Positions 1 to 8,748 are shown, counted from the stretch's first letter. The stretch: 64,000 nt of DNA from Mesorhizobium sp. (GCF_024710845.1 NZ_JANJTZ010000002.1:124001-188000); one strand, 5' to 3'. Notes: a model not told the origin generated them from the letters alone. A program made the numbers and translations.

Positions 1-395
1 CATGCATGATCTGTTCGGACCCGCGCCGCGACGATTCCACCATCGTCGTGGTCGAGGACGTCTCCGACCTCTGGGCGCTGGAGCGGGCGGGGGTGCAGAA
101 CGCGCGCTTCCACGTGTTGGGCGGCACGCTGTCGCCGCTGGACGGGATCGGTCCGGACGACCTGACCATCGCCAAGCTTGTCTCGCGGGTGGCGGCGGGC
201 GGTGTGAGCGAGGTCATCGTCGCGGTCAACGCCACGATCGAGGGCCAGACGACCGCGCACTACATCACCGATCAGTTGGCGGGCCTCGGCGTGAAGGTGA
301 CGCGGCTGGCGCATGGCGTTCCGGTCGGCGGCGAGCTCGACTATCTCGACGAAGGCACGCTGACGGCGGCGCTCAAGTCGCGGACGGCGTTTTGA
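1..395 (+). CDS. recR: Recombination mediator RecR (3' part only)
   Basis: This is the C-terminal part of RecR, which loads RecA at gaps together with RecF and RecO. The reading frame is open to the window edge, with its first full codon at base 3, so the N-terminal helix-hairpin-helix region lies outside. What is visible starts at the second CxxC of the zinc finger (C-M-I-C-S-D). The Toprim domain follows, with IVVVED (acidic Toprim motif) and the segment [13 protein letters not shown] that is typical of RecR. The gene ends in TGA at 393-395. The lytic transglycosylase gene starts one base later, so the two are probably co-transcribed. Identification is secure. Confidence 0.95.
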   Translation, partial: CMICSDPRRDDSTIVVVEDVSDLWALERAGVQNARFHVLGGTLSPLDGIGPDDLTIAKLVSRVAAGGVSEVIVAVNATIEGQTTAHYITDQLAGLGVKVTRLAHGVPVGGELDYLDEGTLTAALKSRTAF

Positions 396-396
396 C

Positions 397-1668
397 ATGA
401 TTTGCCAGCAGAAGAAGAGGATGAACGGCCTCCTCTCGATTCTGCCTCGGTTCGCGGCTGTCGCACTTTGCTGCGCGGTGTCTGCGGTTCCTTCTCACGC
501 TGCCTCCGTCTCCGACCAGTTTCGCGCCTGGCTCGACTCCGATCTGTGGCCGGAAGCCAAGTCGCAGGGCATCTCGCGCAAGACCTTCGATGCCGCCTTC
601 GCCGGCGTCTCGCCCAACCTCAAGCTGCCCGACCTCGTGATGCCCGGCGAGAAGCCGAAACCGCCGAAGAAGCAGCATCAGGCGGAGTTCGGTTCGCCCG
701 GCGCCTATTTCGCCGAGAAGACGATCGGCGCGGTCACCGCGGGTGGGCGATCGCGTGCCGGACGCGTCGAACAGACGCTTGCCGCGGTCGAGAAGCGCTA
801 CGGCGTGCCCGGCGAAGTCGTGCTCGCGATCTGGGGTCGCGAGTCCGGCTTCGGTGCGGCCAAGATCCCCTATGATGCCTTCGAGGTGCTCGGCACCAAG
901 GCCTTCATGGCCACCCGCAAGGACATGTTCCGCAAGGAGGTGCTGGCCGCGCTGACGATCCTCGAGAAGGGCTTTGCCACGCGGGCCATGATGAAGACCT
1001 CATGGGCGGGTGCGATGGGCCAGCCGCAGTTCCTGCCGACCTCTTTCCTCGACCATGCGGTCGATGCCGACGGCGACGGGATCCGCGACATCTGGACCTC
1101 GACGCCGGACACGCTGGCTTCGATCGCGAACTACCTGAAACACTACGGCTGGGTGAGCGGCCGCGACTGGGGCTTCGAGGTCAACGTGCCGGAAAGCGTG
1201 TCCTGCGCGCTCGAAGGCCCCGACAGGGGTAAGCGCATCTCGGAATGGGCCTCGATGGGCATCACGCGCGTCAGCGGCAAGCCGTTCCCCGCGCACGAGG
1301 CGAAGGCCGAGGGATATCTGCTGATGCCGGCCGGCCGCTCGGGTCCCGCCTTCATCGTCACGCCGAACTTCTATGTGCTCAAGGAATACAACGAGAGCGA
1401 TCTCTATGCGCTCTTCGTCGGCCATGCCGCTGACCGGATAGCTAGCGGCGACCGCGGCTTTGCCGGTTCATGGGGGAAGGTCGGCGGCCTGATGCGCTCC
1501 GACATCGCACAGATGCAAGAGCGGCTGGAGGCCAAGGGCTACGATGTCGGCGGCGCTGACGGACTGCCGGGCTACAAGACCCGCCGCTCGATCGGCGACT
1601 GGCAGGCCAAGAACGGCGGGAAGCCGACCTGCTTTCCGAGCGAGGCCCTGATCAGCTCGATTCCATGA
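397..1668 (+). CDS. Lytic murein transglycosylase (MltB/SLT_2 family)
   Basis: A periplasmic enzyme that cleaves the MurNAc-GlcNAc bond of peptidoglycan with formation of 1,6-anhydroMurNAc (family knowledge). The 423-aa product has a basic, hydrophobic N-terminus that ends in SHA, a likely Sec cleavage site near residue 35. A SLT_2/MltB catalytic domain follows, with the putative catalytic Glu149 in the segment AIWGRESGFG. The C-terminus (about 360-420) is a peptidoglycan-binding domain (MQERLEAKGYDVGGADG). The ATG at 397 follows the recR stop by one base; an internal ATG at 421 is also possible. No lipobox is seen, so it looks soluble rather than lipid-anchored. The last 17 bases overlap the convergent permease gene. 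Confidence 0.9.
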   Translation: MICQQKKRMNGLLSILPRFAAVALCCAVSAVPSHAASVSDQFRAWLDSDLWPEAKSQGISRKTFDAAFAGVSPNLKLPDLVMPGEKPKPPKKQHQAEFGSPGAYFAEKTIGAVTAGGRSRAGRVEQTLAAVEKRYGVPGEVVLAIWGRESGFGAAKIPYDAFEVLGTKAFMATRKDMFRKEVLAALTILEKGFATRAMMKTSWAGAMGQPQFLPTSFLDHAVDADGDGIRDIWTSTPDTLASIANYLKHYGWVSGRDWGFEVNVPESVSCALEGPDRGKRISEWASMGITRVSGKPFPAHEAKAEGYLLMPAGRSGPAFIVTPNFYVLKEYNESDLYALFVGHAADRIASGDRGFAGSWGKVGGLMRSDIAQMQERLEAKGYDVGGADGLPGYKTRRSIGDWQAKNGGKPTCFPSEALISSIP

Positions 1669-2788
1669 CGGGTTCGGTCGGTTCGACCGCCTGATGCGCC
1701 GCCAGGAAATTGCCGATCGAGCGCAGTTCGTCGAAATGGTCGCAGAATACCTTGACGACGACCAGGATCGGCACGGCGATCAGCGCGCCGGCAAAACCCC
1801 ACAGCCACGACCAGAATGCCACCGCGATGAACACTGCAACCGCGTTGAGTTCGAGACGTCGCCCCACCGTGATCGGCGTAACGACCTGACCCTCTATGAT
1901 GTTGCAGAGCAGTACGAAGGAAGGCGGGATCATCGCCATGGCGATGACGTCGAAAGTGACGAGCGATACCGCCGCGACGCCGATGATGGTCACCGCGGCG
2001 CCGATATAGGGCAGGAAGTTGAGCAGGCCTGCCGCGGCGCCCCAGACGAAGGGCATCGGCATGCCGATCACCCAGAGACCCAACCCGACGACAATGCCAA
2101 GGCAGGTGTTGATGATGGCGACCGTCAGAAGATAGCGCGATATTTCCTTCTCGACGTCATAGACGATCCGGAGCGCCCGCTTCTTGTCGCTGAGCGTGCT
2201 GAACGACTGGACGAGCTTCTCGTAGAACAGCGTTCCCGAGGCAAGCAGGAACACCGTCAGGACTAGCGTGATCGCGACCGTCGTTCCCGCGCTGAGCAGG
2301 TTTCCGGCGGCGCGCGACACGATCCCGGGCTGCTGGACGACGACCCGCTGTGTGTCCGCAGCGGTCACATTGTCCGTCGCCGCGTCGATGTCGCGCGAAA
2401 TGCGCAGGAGCCGGTCGATCGGTCCGCGCAACTCGGTCAGTTTTTCCCTGATCTCAAACCCGATTCTCGGCGCCTCGTTGACGAGGTCGGTGACAGGCCC
2501 GCTCAGCGTGTAGCCGGTGATACCGATGCCGCTGGCGGTGATGAAAACCAGGAGCGTCGCGGAGATCGGCGAGGGGATGCCGCGTTTGCGCAGGAAGCGC
2601 ACGATCGGCGTCAGCGTCAGCGCGAAGAGGAAGGCGAGGATGACGGGCATGAAGAACTCGCGCGCGAAGTAAAGCGACGCGAAGAACAGGATGATGAAGA
2701 TGCCAAGCACGAGACCGCGAAGGCTCGGCCATGTTTGGTCGTCGGCCTTCGTGGCGACGACGAGTTCGATCGGATTCCCGGCATTCAT
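1652..2788 (-). CDS. AI-2E/PerM family membrane permease
   Basis: A 378-aa polytopic inner-membrane protein of the AI-2E (PerM/YdiK) transporter family. The N-terminal pair of transmembrane (TM) segments (about 28-75) is followed by a soluble stretch (about 100-165) and then further TM helices. These include the family-like region YLLTVAIINTCLGIVVG and GLLNFLPYIGAAVTIIG. Members are proposed to export quorum signals or to work as antiporters; substrate cannot be told from sequence. It converges on the lytic transglycosylase gene with a 17-bp overlap. The start is the ATG at 2788, behind GGGAAACGGGAAG. Confidence 0.88.
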   Translation of the reverse strand: MNAGNPIELVVATKADDQTWPSLRGLVLGIFIILFFASLYFAREFFMPVILAFLFALTLTPIVRFLRKRGIPSPISATLLVFITASGIGITGYTLSGPVTDLVNEAPRIGFEIREKLTELRGPIDRLLRISRDIDAATDNVTAADTQRVVVQQPGIVSRAAGNLLSAGTTVAITLVLTVFLLASGTLFYEKLVQSFSTLSDKKRALRIVYDVEKEISRYLLTVAIINTCLGIVVGLGLWVIGMPMPFVWGAAAGLLNFLPYIGAAVTIIGVAAVSLVTFDVIAMAMIPPSFVLLCNIIEGQVVTPITVGRRLELNAVAVFIAVAFWSWLWGFAGALIAVPILVVVKVFCDHFDELRSIGNFLAAHQAVEPTEPVMESS

Positions 2789-2901
2789 CTTCCCGTTTCC
2801 CCCAAGGCCGGACGACTCTCCAGCTGAATGCGGTCGAGCGACGGCATCGGTATGAATTCGGGAAGGGCGAGAAGGTTCCCGGCGATGCGGGAGGCGCGGC
2901 C

Positions 2902-3912
2902 TCAGGCGGCGCGCGCGACACCGGCGTGGACCCCGGCGAGTATCTCGTAGGACTTCTTCCGAGCCGCATGATCGTAGATCTGGGCGGTGACCATCAATTC
3001 GTCCGCGCCCGTGCGCTGCACGAAGGCATCTACTCCGCGCCGCACCGTGTCGGGCGAGCCGACGACGGCCTGGGACAACATCTGGTCGAGAAGGGCGCGC
3101 GACATCGGGTCGAGGCTTTCATAATAGCCTTCCACCGGCGGCTTGAGTTTACCCCGCTTATTGGTGCGGATCGCGACGAAGGCCTGCTGCATCGAGGAGA
3201 ACAAAAGCCGCGCCTCGGCGTCGGTGTCGGCGGCGGTGATGTTGATGCCCAGCATGACGTAGGGCTTGTCGAGGAACTGCGACGGCTCGAAGCGCGAACG
3301 GTAGACATCGAGCGCGTGGTCGAGTTCCGCCGGCGCGAAATGCGAGGCGAAGGCGTATGGCAGGCCGAGCATCGCCGCGAGCTGCGCCCCATAGGTGGAC
3401 GAGCCGAGGATCCACACCGGCACCTGCTGCCCCTCGCCGGGATAGGCGTGGACGCGCTGGTCTGGTGCGGCCGGCGCGAAATAGTTGATCAGCTCGACCA
3501 CATCCTGCGGAAAATTGTCGGCGCCCGCCTCGAGATTGCGGCGCAGCGCCCGGGCCGTCAGCAGGTCCGTGCCCGGCGCGCGGCCGAGCCCGAGGTCGAT
3601 TCGGCCGGGATGAAGTGCTGCCAGCGTGCCGAATTGTTCGGCGATCACCAGCGGCGAGTGGTTCGGCAGCATCACGCCGCCGGCGCCGACGCGGATCGTC
3701 GATGTCCCGCCGGCGATGTGAGCGATCACGACGGAAGTCGCCGCGCTGGCGATGCCTGGCATGTTGTGGTGCTCGGCGAGCCAGTATCGCTTGTAGCCAA
3801 GCGCTTCTGCGTGGCGCGCGAGATCGAGGCTGTTCGCCAGCGATTGCGAGACAGTGCTGCCTTCGGTGACGGGGGCGAGGTCGAGAACGGAGAGGAGAGC
3901 CATTACCGGCAT
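2902..3912 (-). CDS. LLM-class flavin-dependent oxidoreductase
   Basis: A bacterial-luciferase-like TIM-barrel monooxygenase of the subgroup with a narrow MsnO8/YhbW-type architecture, expected to use reduced FMN. The reading frame is open further upstream to 4191. The family N-terminus is [12 protein letters not shown], so the start is set at the ATG 3912 (MPVMALLS) behind GGATCC, with ATG 3903 as alternative. This gives 336 aa, the usual family length. Recognisable parts are the segment [20 protein letters not shown] (substrate and flavin side of the barrel), [17 protein letters not shown] and [11 protein letters not shown]. The natural substrate is unknown. Confidence 0.85.
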   Translation of the reverse strand: MPVMALLSVLDLAPVTEGSTVSQSLANSLDLARHAEALGYKRYWLAEHHNMPGIASAATSVVIAHIAGGTSTIRVGAGGVMLPNHSPLVIAEQFGTLAALHPGRIDLGLGRAPGTDLLTARALRRNLEAGADNFPQDVVELINYFAPAAPDQRVHAYPGEGQQVPVWILGSSTYGAQLAAMLGLPYAFASHFAPAELDHALDVYRSRFEPSQFLDKPYVMLGINITAADTDAEARLLFSSMQQAFVAIRTNKRGKLKPPVEGYYESLDPMSRALLDQMLSQAVVGSPDTVRRGVDAFVQRTGADELMVTAQIYDHAARKKSYEILAGVHAGVARAA

Positions 3913-4027
3913 ATAGGGATCCGCAGCCGCGACCGGCAACCCCTTCGCCGCCGCCGCTCTTTTATGCAGACGAATCGGGCGGGGACGAATAGGCTTAGCG
4001 TCGGAAATAGCCTGGAGGAGCCGGCAG

Positions 4028-4675
4028 ATGCACGTTGCGGCGATCATTCGATATCTTGCGATCATGACGCTTGCCGTGTTGGCCGGCTGCGTGGTGGTGG
4101 AGGGGCCGGTCGAGCCGGATCCGCAGTACTGCACGCGTGAATACGCGCCTGTCTGCGCCCGCCGCGGCGACGACCGCCGCACTTTCCCCAACGATTGCGA
4201 GGCCGAGCGGGCTGGATACTACGTCATTCGCGACGGTGAATGCCGGCGCGACCGCCCGGAATACCCCGACGAGCCTCGCCCGCCGCGTCCTGGCCGGCCG
4301 CAGGCATGTCCCATGATCTACGCGCCCGTCTGCGCTCGTCGCGGCAACGACCGCCAGACCTTCGACAGCGCCTGCCATGCCGACGCGGCGGGCTACGACG
4401 TCATTCGCAGCGGCGAATGCGGCGGCGGGCAGATGCAGCCGCCGGGCCAGCCGGGAACTATCCCGGGCGGCCCGGGTGCGGTCCCAGGCGGCCCAGGCGC
4501 GTCTTCTCCCGGCGGACAGCCGGGAGCGAGCGGGCCGGGAGACGGCGGCCAGACTGTCTGCACCCAGGAATACGCGCCAGTCTGTGGCGTCGTCGGCGGA
4601 TCCCGGCAAACCTTCTCGAACGAATGCGTGGCGCGTGCGCAAGGCGCGCGCCGCATCCGCCCCGGGGAGTGTTGA
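4028..4675 (+). CDS. Lipoprotein with three Kazal-like protease-inhibitor repeats
   Basis: A 215-aa secreted lipoprotein. The N-terminus has a short hydrophobic stretch that ends in the lipobox L-A-G-C, with lipidation expected at Cys21. Three repeats follow, each with the identical spacing C-x7-C-x13-C-x14-C: Cys35-43-57-72, Cys94-102-116-131 and Cys178-186-200-215. Each holds the Kazal-like cores YAPVC, TF and, in two of the three, GEC at the end. A Pro/Gly-rich linker (about 132-175) separates repeats 2 and 3. Only four of the six classical Kazal cysteines are present, as in bacterial Kazal-like domains. An inhibitor role against host or predator serine proteases is inference. The ATG at 4028 has a strong SD (GGAGGAG). 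Confidence 0.85.
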   Translation: MHVAAIIRYLAIMTLAVLAGCVVVEGPVEPDPQYCTREYAPVCARRGDDRRTFPNDCEAERAGYYVIRDGECRRDRPEYPDEPRPPRPGRPQACPMIYAPVCARRGNDRQTFDSACHADAAGYDVIRSGECGGGQMQPPGQPGTIPGGPGAVPGGPGASSPGGQPGASGPGDGGQTVCTQEYAPVCGVVGGSRQTFSNECVARAQGARRIRPGEC

Positions 4676-4768
4676 CGGAAGGGGTGGTTTCCGACGTTCC
4701 CTTGGGCTTGCGCGGCGCGCTGAAACGCCGCGCTGGCATAAAATCTGTCGAATCCGTTGTGCAGCGGG

Positions 4769-4796
4769 TTGAACTTCGGCCGTTCCTGCGTATGTA
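4769..4796 (+). promoter_or_regulatory. Candidate sigma-70 promoter
   Basis: TTGAAC at 4769-4774 is separated by 16 bases from TATGTA at 4791-4796, in the gap upstream of the DUF6481 gene. The spacing and hexamers fit a housekeeping promoter. This is a visual match only. Confidence 0.35.
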
Positions 4797-4846
4797 AGCG
4801 GCGCACGCGTATGAGTATCGACGCAGACGCAAGAGAGACGGACTCA

Positions 4847-5263
4847 GTGGCAATTTACAGAGAGAAAGACTTCGCGGAGCGGCGCAATGCCGCCCTTGAA
4901 GCGAAGAAGGCGTTGCTTGACCGGTTCAAGTCGCGGCCTTCGGAAGACGACCCCGAGGTGATCGCGCGCAGACAGGAGCGAGAGGCCATTCTGGCCGCCC
5001 GTGCCATTCGCGACCAGGAACGGGAGAAGGCCCGGCAGGAGAAACTCGCCCGCGAGGCAGCCGAGAAGGCCGAACGCGAGCGTCTTGCGGAAATCGCCCG
5101 CAGGGAAGCCGAGGAACTCGCCCGCCTCGAAGCCGAGGCTCGCATCGCCGAAGAGCGGGAGCGCCTCGCGCGCGAACTCGCCGACGAAGCGGAGCAGAAG
5201 GCTCGTCGCGACGCGCGCTACGCAGCGCGCAAATCGCGCGTCGGCACCCGCCGCACGGCCTGA
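4847..5263 (+). CDS. DUF6481 coiled-coil small protein
   Basis: A highly charged, Arg/Glu/Ala-rich protein of about 138 aa predicted to be one long helix. It has the family-like N-terminus F-x-E-R-R-x-A-A-L-E-A-K-K-A-L-L and the C-terminal ARRDARYAARK pattern seen in rhizobial DUF6481 proteins. No function is known. The GTG at 4847 (VAIYREKDF) is chosen because it starts just before the conserved part and follows a GAGAG-like SD; an ATG at 4811 would add 12 residues and lacks an SD. A convergent terminator separates it from the next gene. Confidence 0.75.
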   Translation: MAIYREKDFAERRNAALEAKKALLDRFKSRPSEDDPEVIARRQEREAILAARAIRDQEREKARQEKLAREAAEKAERERLAEIARREAEELARLEAEARIAEERERLARELADEAEQKARRDARYAARKSRVGTRRTA

Positions 5264-5305
5264 CCTCGACCGGGTTCGCCCGGCGAAGCCAACCGATCCG
5301 AAATC

Positions 5306-5332
5306 AGCGGACCCGAGAAGATCGGGTCCGCT
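5306..5332. terminator. Bidirectional terminator-like hairpin
   Basis: A perfect 11-bp stem (AGCGGACCCGA with TCGGGTCCGCT) closes a 5-base loop midway between two convergent genes. There is no long T-run on either strand, so it may act as a bidirectional or Rho-assisted terminator. Confidence 0.6.
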
Positions 5333-5349
5333 ATTCGGCGTTAGCCCGC

Positions 5350-5484
5350 CTACTTGTCCTTCTTCGGCTTGGCGACGCGGGCCGGTTCCACCTTTGCAAA
5401 AGGCACCGGTGCGGCGGCCGGCTTTTTCGCGTCTTTCTTCGGCTTTCGGGCTTCCTTGCCCGGCTTCATCGAACCCTTTGCCAT
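5350..5484 (-). CDS. Small Lys-rich basic protein (44 aa)
   Basis: A short gene not obvious from length alone. It encodes 44 residues that begin MAKGSMKPGKEARKPKKDAK and end in KPKKDK, rich in Lys, Ala and Pro with no aromatic core. Small proteins of the type MAKG-x-x-R-x-x-(R/K)-E-x-x-KPKK are widespread in rhizobia as conserved hypotheticals of unknown function. The start is supported by a very strong SD (GGGGAGGA) six bases before the ATG. The same 16-nt SD/start module is found, in the opposite direction, at the divergent racemase-like gene. Confidence 0.75.
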   Translation of the reverse strand: MAKGSMKPGKEARKPKKDAKKPAAAPVPFAKVEPARVAKPKKDK

Positions 5485-5626
5485 CGTATCCTCCCCGTTC
5501 GGTGGTGCCATATTGAATCGTAGTACGCTTTCCCGATCAAGGCCACGTGGTATTCTGATCTTTGTCTGGACCAGGATCAGGCAAAGCCACCGGCACCGGT
5601 TCGATGGGGAGGGGAGGATACGATGG
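5481..5626. repeat. Inverted pair of identical 16-nt SD/start modules
   Basis: The sequence GGGGAGGATACGATGG occurs on the + strand at 5611-5626 (start of the racemase-like gene) and exactly on the - strand at 5496-5481 (start of the 44-aa gene). The two copies face away from each other across the shared 115-bp promoter region. Confidence 0.7.
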
Positions 5627-6723
5627 GAAGCTCTGCCGACAGCAGCGGCCTGACGATCGGATCATGCAGGGTGAGGGTCGTCGACGTGCCCCTGAATTTT
5701 CCGCTCGGCACCAGCGCCGCAACCGTCAGCAAGGTGCCGCTCGTCCTGCTTGACCTTGACTTGGAAGAAGGCGTTACCGGCCGGGCTTACGTCTTCGGCT
5801 ACACGCCGGCCGGCGCAGCGTCGATCGCCGGCACGACAACCGAGGCGGTCGAACTGGCAAAGGGCTCTCCGGCATCGCCCCTCCAGCTGCAACTTCGCCT
5901 CGGCCGGCGCTATGCCCTTCTCGGCGTGACCGGGACTGTCCGAATGGCGTTGTCCCTGCTCGATATGGCCATGTGGGACGCGCAGGGCAGAGCTGCCGGC
6001 TTGCCCGTCGCGCGGCTGCTCGGCAGCACTCCCGGGTCGGTGGCCGCCTATGACAGCCGCGGGCTTGGCTTGGCGTCGCCTTTGGAACTGGGCAGGCAGG
6101 CCGAGCGGCTGCTGGAGTTGAACCTCGGGGCGATCAAGCTCCGTTTGGGGTACCCCACCCTCGCCGAGGACCTGGCTGCCATCGACGTTGTCCGCTCGCT
6201 TACCGACCGACCCTTGATGGTCGACTACAATCAGGCGCTGTCGTTGGTCGAAGCCCGGGCTCGCGGACGCGCGCTGGAGGAGAAAGCGGTGCACTGGCTC
6301 GAGGAACCGATCCGGCACGACGACTATTCGGGCGCGGCAGCACTTGCCCGCGAACTCGATCTACCGATCCAGATCGGCGAAAATTTCAATGGCAGCGAGG
6401 CTATGCTGCAGGCGGTGCTGGCGAATGCGTGCGACCTCGCGATGCCCGACATCTCGCGGATAGGCGGCGTGACTGGCTGGTTGCAGGCGGCCGGGGTCGC
6501 GGCGGCTGCCGGGAAACCCGTCTCGACGCACCTGATGCCCGAGATGAGCGCCCATGCCCTTGCTGCCTCCGCCACCGCGCACTGGCTTGAATATGTCGAT
6601 TGGGCGGATGCGATCCTGCGCGAGCCGATGGAGATACGGGACGGCAAGGCGATTGTCCCCGACCGCCCAGGCTTCGGCCTTGAATGGGACGAAAAGCGGA
6701 TTTCGGCCCTGTCGGAGACGTGA
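5623..6723 (+). CDS. Mandelate racemase-like enolase superfamily enzyme
   Basis: A 366-aa enolase-superfamily protein that I can align by memory along its length with Pseudomonas putida mandelate racemase. Mg2+ ligands are Asp201 (VDYN), Glu227 (WLEEP) and Glu253 (IGEN). The Asp276-His303 dyad (MPDISRIGG, STHL) and Glu323 (AHWLE) match MR Asp270, His297 and Glu317. The KxK motif is instead K172-L-R174, so the residue equivalent to the (S)-specific base Lys166 is Arg. That predicts a one-base reaction (dehydration or altered epimerisation) rather than classical mandelate racemisation; the substrate is unknown. The ATG at 5623 has the strong SD GGGGAGGA. It is divergent from the 44-aa gene and convergent with rmuC. 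Confidence 0.88.
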   Translation: MGSSADSSGLTIGSCRVRVVDVPLNFPLGTSAATVSKVPLVLLDLDLEEGVTGRAYVFGYTPAGAASIAGTTTEAVELAKGSPASPLQLQLRLGRRYALLGVTGTVRMALSLLDMAMWDAQGRAAGLPVARLLGSTPGSVAAYDSRGLGLASPLELGRQAERLLELNLGAIKLRLGYPTLAEDLAAIDVVRSLTDRPLMVDYNQALSLVEARARGRALEEKAVHWLEEPIRHDDYSGAAALARELDLPIQIGENFNGSEAMLQAVLANACDLAMPDISRIGGVTGWLQAAGVAAAAGKPVSTHLMPEMSAHALAASATAHWLEYVDWADAILREPMEIRDGKAIVPDRPGFGLEWDEKRISALSET

Positions 6724-6738
6724 AGCCGCTCGACGGCC

Positions 6739-7995
6739 TCACTCGTCGCCGTCGACCACCCGGAGCTTGAGTTGCCCGGTCCGCGAAATGACCGATGGTT
6801 CCGTGGCGGCCGGGTCGCCCGCACCGCCCCCTGCTTCCCCGCCGAACTCCAGCGCCTCGATCTTCTGGCCACGCTTGGCGAGTTTGTCGGCTGACGTGAC
6901 GATCTGGTCGATGTCCTTCACCGTCAGCGCGAAATGCCCCTGCAGCTTGCGCACCCGGTCGTCGAGGCGCGACAGGTCCTCCATCAGACGGATCACCTCG
7001 CCCTGGATCAGATGCGCCTGCTCGCGCATTCGCGCATCCTTGAGCACCGACTGGATCACCTGGATCGACAGCATCAGCAGCGACGGGGAGACGATCACGA
7101 TCCGGGCGCGATGCGCACGCTGGACCAGCGCCTCGAAATTCTCGTGGATCTCGGCGAAGATCGATTCCGAGGGGACGAACATGAACGCCGTATCCTGAGT
7201 CTCCCCTGTCAGCAGGTATTTCTCCGAAATTGCGCGGATGTGGACCTCGACGTCGCGCCGGAAGGCCTGGGCGGCGGCCTTCGGGGCGTCGCCCGGGTTT
7301 TCCACGGCCTCGGCGGCACGGATCGCATTCCACGCTTCGAGAGGAAACTTCGCGTCGATGACCAGCGGCGGCGTGTCGTTGGGCATCCGGATCAGGCAGT
7401 CCGGCCGGCTGCCGTTCGACAGCGTAGCCTGGAACTCGTATGCGCCGATCGGAAGTCCGTCGGCAACGATCGCCTCCATGCGCGACTGGCCGAAGGCGCC
7501 GCGCGTCTGCTTGTTGGAGAGAATCGCCTGCAACTGGACCACCTGGCCGGCGAGCGACTGGATGTTGCCCTGCGCGGTGTCGATCACCGCCAGGCGCTCC
7601 TGCAGCTTGGCGAGGCTTTCGTGCGTCGAACGGGTCTGCTCGGTCATCGTCTGGCCGATGCGTCCGGTCATGGCGTCCAGCCGCTGGCCGAGCGACTGGT
7701 TGAGCTCGGCCTGGCGCGCGCTCAGCGCCTCGTTCATCTGCCCCATCCGGCCCTGCATCTCGACCTGCTGGCGCATGATCTCGGCCATGCGCATCTCGGC
7801 GTCGCGGGCAAGCTGCGCGGCTTCCATCGCTGCGCCTGCGCGGGCAGTCGCCGAACGCCAGAGCGCGACGGCAAGCAGAATGACGAACAGAACGACGACG
7901 CCGCCGGCGGCGGTAAGCGCCTGACCCAGCGTGACAATCGATGCCCCGAGTTGAAGGACTGGCTGTTCGAGCAGAGCGAAGAGATCGTTCATCAT
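6739..7995 (-). CDS. rmuC: DNA recombination protein RmuC
   Basis: A 418-aa protein with one N-terminal TM helix (about 25-47), a long coiled coil (about 50-150) and the RmuC nuclease-like domain. The last is recognised by FGQSRMEAIV, LVIDAKFPLEAW, the stretch EKYLLTGETQDTAFMFVPSE and IVIVSPSLLMLSIQVIQSVL. RmuC limits inversions at short repeats and has a restriction-endonuclease-like fold (family knowledge). The gene stands alone on this strand, convergent with the racemase-like gene 15 bases away and divergent from def. Confidence 0.92.
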   Translation of the reverse strand: MMNDLFALLEQPVLQLGASIVTLGQALTAAGGVVVLFVILLAVALWRSATARAGAAMEAAQLARDAEMRMAEIMRQQVEMQGRMGQMNEALSARQAELNQSLGQRLDAMTGRIGQTMTEQTRSTHESLAKLQERLAVIDTAQGNIQSLAGQVVQLQAILSNKQTRGAFGQSRMEAIVADGLPIGAYEFQATLSNGSRPDCLIRMPNDTPPLVIDAKFPLEAWNAIRAAEAVENPGDAPKAAAQAFRRDVEVHIRAISEKYLLTGETQDTAFMFVPSESIFAEIHENFEALVQRAHRARIVIVSPSLLMLSIQVIQSVLKDARMREQAHLIQGEVIRLMEDLSRLDDRVRKLQGHFALTVKDIDQIVTSADKLAKRGQKIEALEFGGEAGGGAGDPAATEPSVISRTGQLKLRVVDGDE

Positions 7996-8092
7996 GTCAG
8001 TCTATGCGATTCGGGGGGCGGCGTCAGATCAAAACGTGAACGGCCGTTTTGCCGATGTTGACGCTGCCGGGCCGACGTCTTAGGTGAGCCGG

Positions 8093-8602
8093 ATGTCGAT
8101 CAAGCCGCTCATCATCCTGCCCGATCCGCTGCTCCGCCAAGTGTCCAAGCCGGTGGAACGTGTCGATTCGCACCTGCTCAAGTTTGCCGGCGACATGCTG
8201 GATACGATGTACGATGCGCCGGGAATAGGCCTTGCGGCGATTCAGGTCGGCGAGCCGCTACGGCTCGTCGTCATCGACATCGCCAAGGAAGGCGAACCGC
8301 CCGCGCCGCAGATCTTCTTCAATCCGGAGATCGTTGCGACCGGCGACGGCACCAATGTGCATGAGGAAGGCTGCCTCTCGATCCCCGACTACTACGCCGA
8401 AGTCGAGCGGCCTGACACGGTGACGGTGCGCTATGTCGACAAGGACGGCAAGCGGCAGGAAATGGCCGCCGACGGACTGATGGCGACCTGCCTGCAGCAC
8501 GAGATCGACCACTTGAACGGCGTGCTGTTCATCGATCACATCTCCAAGCTCAAGCGCGACATGGTCGTGCGCAAGTTCAAGAAGCTGGCCCGCACCGCCT
8601 GA
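8093..8602 (+). CDS. def: Peptide deformylase
   Basis: Removes the formyl group from the N-terminal Met of nascent proteins; metal-dependent and cytosolic. All three family motifs are visible: GIGLAAIQ (motif 1), EGCLSIP (motif 2, metal-binding Cys) and QHEIDH (motif 3, HExxH-type metal site and catalytic Glu). The product is 169 aa from the ATG 8093 ([12 protein letters not shown], the standard rhizobial start), which sits six bases after the SD AGGTGA. A GTG at 8084 would overlap that SD. No fmt is visible next to it in the window. Confidence 0.95.
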   Translation: MSIKPLIILPDPLLRQVSKPVERVDSHLLKFAGDMLDTMYDAPGIGLAAIQVGEPLRLVVIDIAKEGEPPAPQIFFNPEIVATGDGTNVHEEGCLSIPDYYAEVERPDTVTVRYVDKDGKRQEMAADGLMATCLQHEIDHLNGVLFIDHISKLKRDMVVRKFKKLARTA

Positions 8603-8614
8603 CGGCAAAGGCAA

Positions 8615-8648
8615 CCCGGGCCTCCCGGAGAGGTCCGGAAAGCCCGGG
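8615..8648 (+). terminator. Possible terminator of def
   Basis: CCCGGGC (8615-8621) can pair with GCCCGGG (8642-8648), with extra pairing inside (TCCCGGA with TCCGGA). It lies just after the def stop. No T-run follows. Confidence 0.4.
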
Positions 8649-8748
8649 CTCGGCCGCCGGTTCGTGAACGCCGACCCGCCCAGGCGGCCGTCATCCAGAT
8701 ACGTGTAGGGTAGCGGGAAAGTTCCGCGATCGGGCGTCCGGACACAGA

